Assembly: GCA_013397695.1 (NCBI GenBank)
Contig: VYZI01000259.1
Span: 453,484-517,483 of the forward strand
Reading direction: 5' to 3'
DNA length: 64,000 nucleotides
Source: Centropus unirufus
Taxonomy: Eukaryota; Chordata; Aves; Cuculiformes; Centropidae
The position numbers and the translations under genes are program-made. A model generated the notes under the pieces. The model had not been told where the DNA came from, did no database searches, and was given only the letters and a program-made list of their open reading frames with translations. Below, piece after piece: positions 62,011 to 64,000 of this stretch (positions within the stretch are counted from its first letter, which is position 1; every line of letters starts with the position of its first letter).

Positions 62011-62773
62011 CTGCCAGGCAACTCATTTGTTGCTTGGAAATCTCATGGATGTCTTTCTTTGCCATTCTCAAGGACTGCCAGTTCACAAATCCCTCCCAGC
62101 TTTAGATATTTACCTGGGCATGAACTTTCCTGGATCTGCTCTGTAACTATTTCCTTAGAGTAAGTTCTAAACTAAAAGTAAGAGTTAAAATTTTATACTC
62201 AATTTCCTAAGAAACAGGACACCCAGCAAAAATCCATTTACACAAACCTCCAGTGAATGTTTCAGCTAAAAATAAGCTCATTTCCTGCAGTTAAAGCTCA
62301 TACCTGCTGCCGGAAACCTGAATCATTCTGCCAGCAAGATATCAATCTCCAAACACAAACAGCACCTTTGGCTTTTGAAGACTATTTGGAGATCAGTGGG
62401 TGGATCCTAATAAATTACATAAACTGTCCTGGAAGGGCTACTAATGAAAATATAAGTGCCAAATCCAGGGCAAATCAGAACTGGATTGCCCCCGTTGGGT
62501 AAATCAGCAGGAATCCATGACTTGCCCAGGAGCCTTGTTGATTTGTAGCAGCTGACCCATATTTTCCCTTAGGAAACCTTTAATTTCAGTCAGTGTGAAA
62601 ATAGCAGACAGTATTCACTTTAGTATTTGGGTTTGGTACCTGGTTTGGTCCACCAGAGCTTGGTGGAGGTGAGGTATTCCAGCTGCTGAACATCACTGAT
62701 CCTGCACAGACACAGTTCACAGATCTCTGGTCATAAATGTACTAAGCTGCATTATAAAACTACAGTGATATCT
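62011..62773. other. Unique non-coding DNA between CR1 copies
   Basis: Nothing recognisable was seen in this 760-bp spacer. Confidence 0.55.
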
Positions 62774-62995
62774 TACCATAGAATCCTCGAGTTTGGAAAA
62801 GACCTTTAAGATCGTCAAGTCCAGCCATAAACCTAACACTGCCAAGACCATCACTAAACCATGTCCACATGTGCCTCATGTACACATCTTTTTAATACCT
62901 CCAGGGTACCTTCATTTCCATGCGAAGGCCATCCCAGACTCTTGCTTTTCCCATGGTTAGAAATATTCATTTAATGTCTAGACTAAATTACAGGA
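62774..62995 (-). mobile_element. CR1 LINE fragment, 3' end
   Basis: It opens with ACCATAGAATCCTCGAGTTT and carries the text AAAGACCTTTAAGATCGTCA and ACTAAACCATGTCCACATGT, so it belongs to the same type as 4164, 33918, 44747 and 61745. The match ends around TTAATGTCTAGACTAAATTA. Minus strand, 5'-truncated, no coding remnant worth noting. Confidence 0.92.
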
Positions 62996-64000
62996 CCAGA
63001 TGAAATATGGCAGGAACACTTATGCCTTTTTTTTTTTAATCTCAGCTTGTTTATAAGTTGTCCTTTGCTTTGATCTCAGATAGTGAGTTCTGTCATCCTT
63101 TCCTGAAGAAGATGCAGTTACATTTAAACAGGATGTGGTGTGTGTGTGTGCATGTGTGTGTGTGAGTAGCGCAGAGATAGCCAAATAAATGATGAAAGGA
63201 AAAATAAAGAGGCCAGCGCATGGTCTTTGAAGGATTCCCTTTGAGGCAACTTCACCTCACCACTTGGCAGGCAGCTACTCATCTTATTTTTTTTCCCTCT
63301 GTGGGATTAATTACATGGCAGGCAGAATTCAAGGAGTGAAATGTCAAAACTTTTAGCTTTAGCATGACATGTCTGGGTCAACATAACCCAGCTGAAAACC
63401 AGCATGTGTTTTACAGCATGTTCAGTGCCTTACAGCAAGAGCAACACGACAGTAATGGGCATGAAGAACTCTCGCATTCCAGGTGCTCCCTGTGAGCTTC
63501 ACTCCGTGCTCCATCCCAGCAGAGGAAGCTGGCCTGGTGCTCATGGTCTCATTGGTTTTATGTACACAACACGAGAACTGTGACTTGAGCTGAGCTGCAG
63601 GTGGATGTTCTCATCTTTCATCGCACTGCGTCACAACTGAAAGAGCTGCAGGAGAGTGGATAAACTGGCTCTGCCAGTCCTGCCGTCTTCCCAGCTGGAT
63701 AAAGGCACTGGAGTTGTATTTACTTCAGAGCATCCTATAGGAATTTCCCAGGTGATGTGCACACAGGGCCAGTGGCAGCCACACAAACACAGGTTGCTCA
63801 CCCAGGTCATCTGCTCTGGTGGCTGCTTCTCATTCCCTCCCTAAGGAGGGCCCTTGCTGTTACCCACAGTTTACTTCCACACATAATTGTCTGTCTGGGA
63901 ACCTCTCTTTGCCATGGCAGGCTCTGATTTATGCTGCTATGTGAAGCATTAATTAACAGCAATTTTGCCTTCGTTCGAGCTCAAAGAGAACAACTAGCAA
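62996..64000. other. Unique non-coding DNA to window end
   Basis: A T-run lies at 63028-63038 and a (GT)n tract at 63138-63164. No gene, exon or other repeat was recognised. Confidence 0.55.
63138..63164. repeat. Compound (GT)n microsatellite
   Basis: (GT)6 G is followed by CA and (TG)6. The single CA interruption splits the run. Confidence 0.9.

Noticed and set aside
1..64000. CRISPR array, operons, phage or plasmid features
   Set aside because: The sequence is vertebrate nuclear DNA; no spaced direct repeats or bacterial gene organisation occur.

Overview
The window looks like non-coding nuclear DNA from a bird. The main evidence is eleven fragments of the CR1 non-LTR retrotransposon, the dominant interspersed repeat of birds (also present in other reptiles). 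They are recognised by the 3' tail built from ATTCTATGA-like units and by remnants of the C-terminal part of the CR1 reverse-transcriptase ORF. They cover roughly 5 percent of the sequence. I see no Alu, L1 or B-type SINEs, no long LTR retroviral structure and few microsatellites, which fits a compact avian genome. A galliform such as chicken is plausible, but the sequence alone does not prove the species. Nothing looks bacterial, viral or organellar.

I found no protein-coding gene, exon, rRNA or tRNA that I can support. Open frames reach about 200 codons at most, overlap freely on both strands, match no family I recognise, and behave like chance frames. The only frames with recognisable protein content are dead CR1 ORF2 C-termini, best seen at 44812-45240 (minus strand) and 49741-50058 (plus strand). 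The window is therefore best read as intergenic or long-intron DNA.

Layout: 1-8.2 kb is unique DNA with two CR1 copies, a TA-rich microsatellite and a strong CTCF-like motif at 6209-6223. From 8.2 to 25.9 kb there is no CR1; this part carries a perfect 102-bp tandem duplication (13189-13392) and two perfect hairpins. From 25.9 to 34.1 kb there are three CR1 copies and an (AAT)8 repeat. The stretch 34.1-43.7 kb is CR1-free and includes AT-rich blocks resembling conserved non-coding elements near 37.5-38.0 and 40.4-40.6 kb, a CTCF-like site at 38031-38045 and a full CRE palindrome at 38781. From 43.7 to 50.2 kb the sequence is repeat-rich: a dispersed ~95-bp direct repeat (43706 and 45331), three CR1 copies and a 21-bp x 5 minisatellite (46851-46955). 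From 50.2 to 64.0 kb there are three more CR1 copies, a DR0 nuclear-receptor-type site (58340-58354) and a short CpG-dense patch containing an exact EGR-type site (60693-60892).

Because no genes are visible, nothing can be said about genes working together. If the window has a function it is probably regulatory, and the transcription-factor motifs listed are only candidates. I did not find convincing evidence of a new biological system. The most checkable observations are the two tandem repeats, the dispersed repeat pair, the CTCF-like sites and the CpG/EGR patch.
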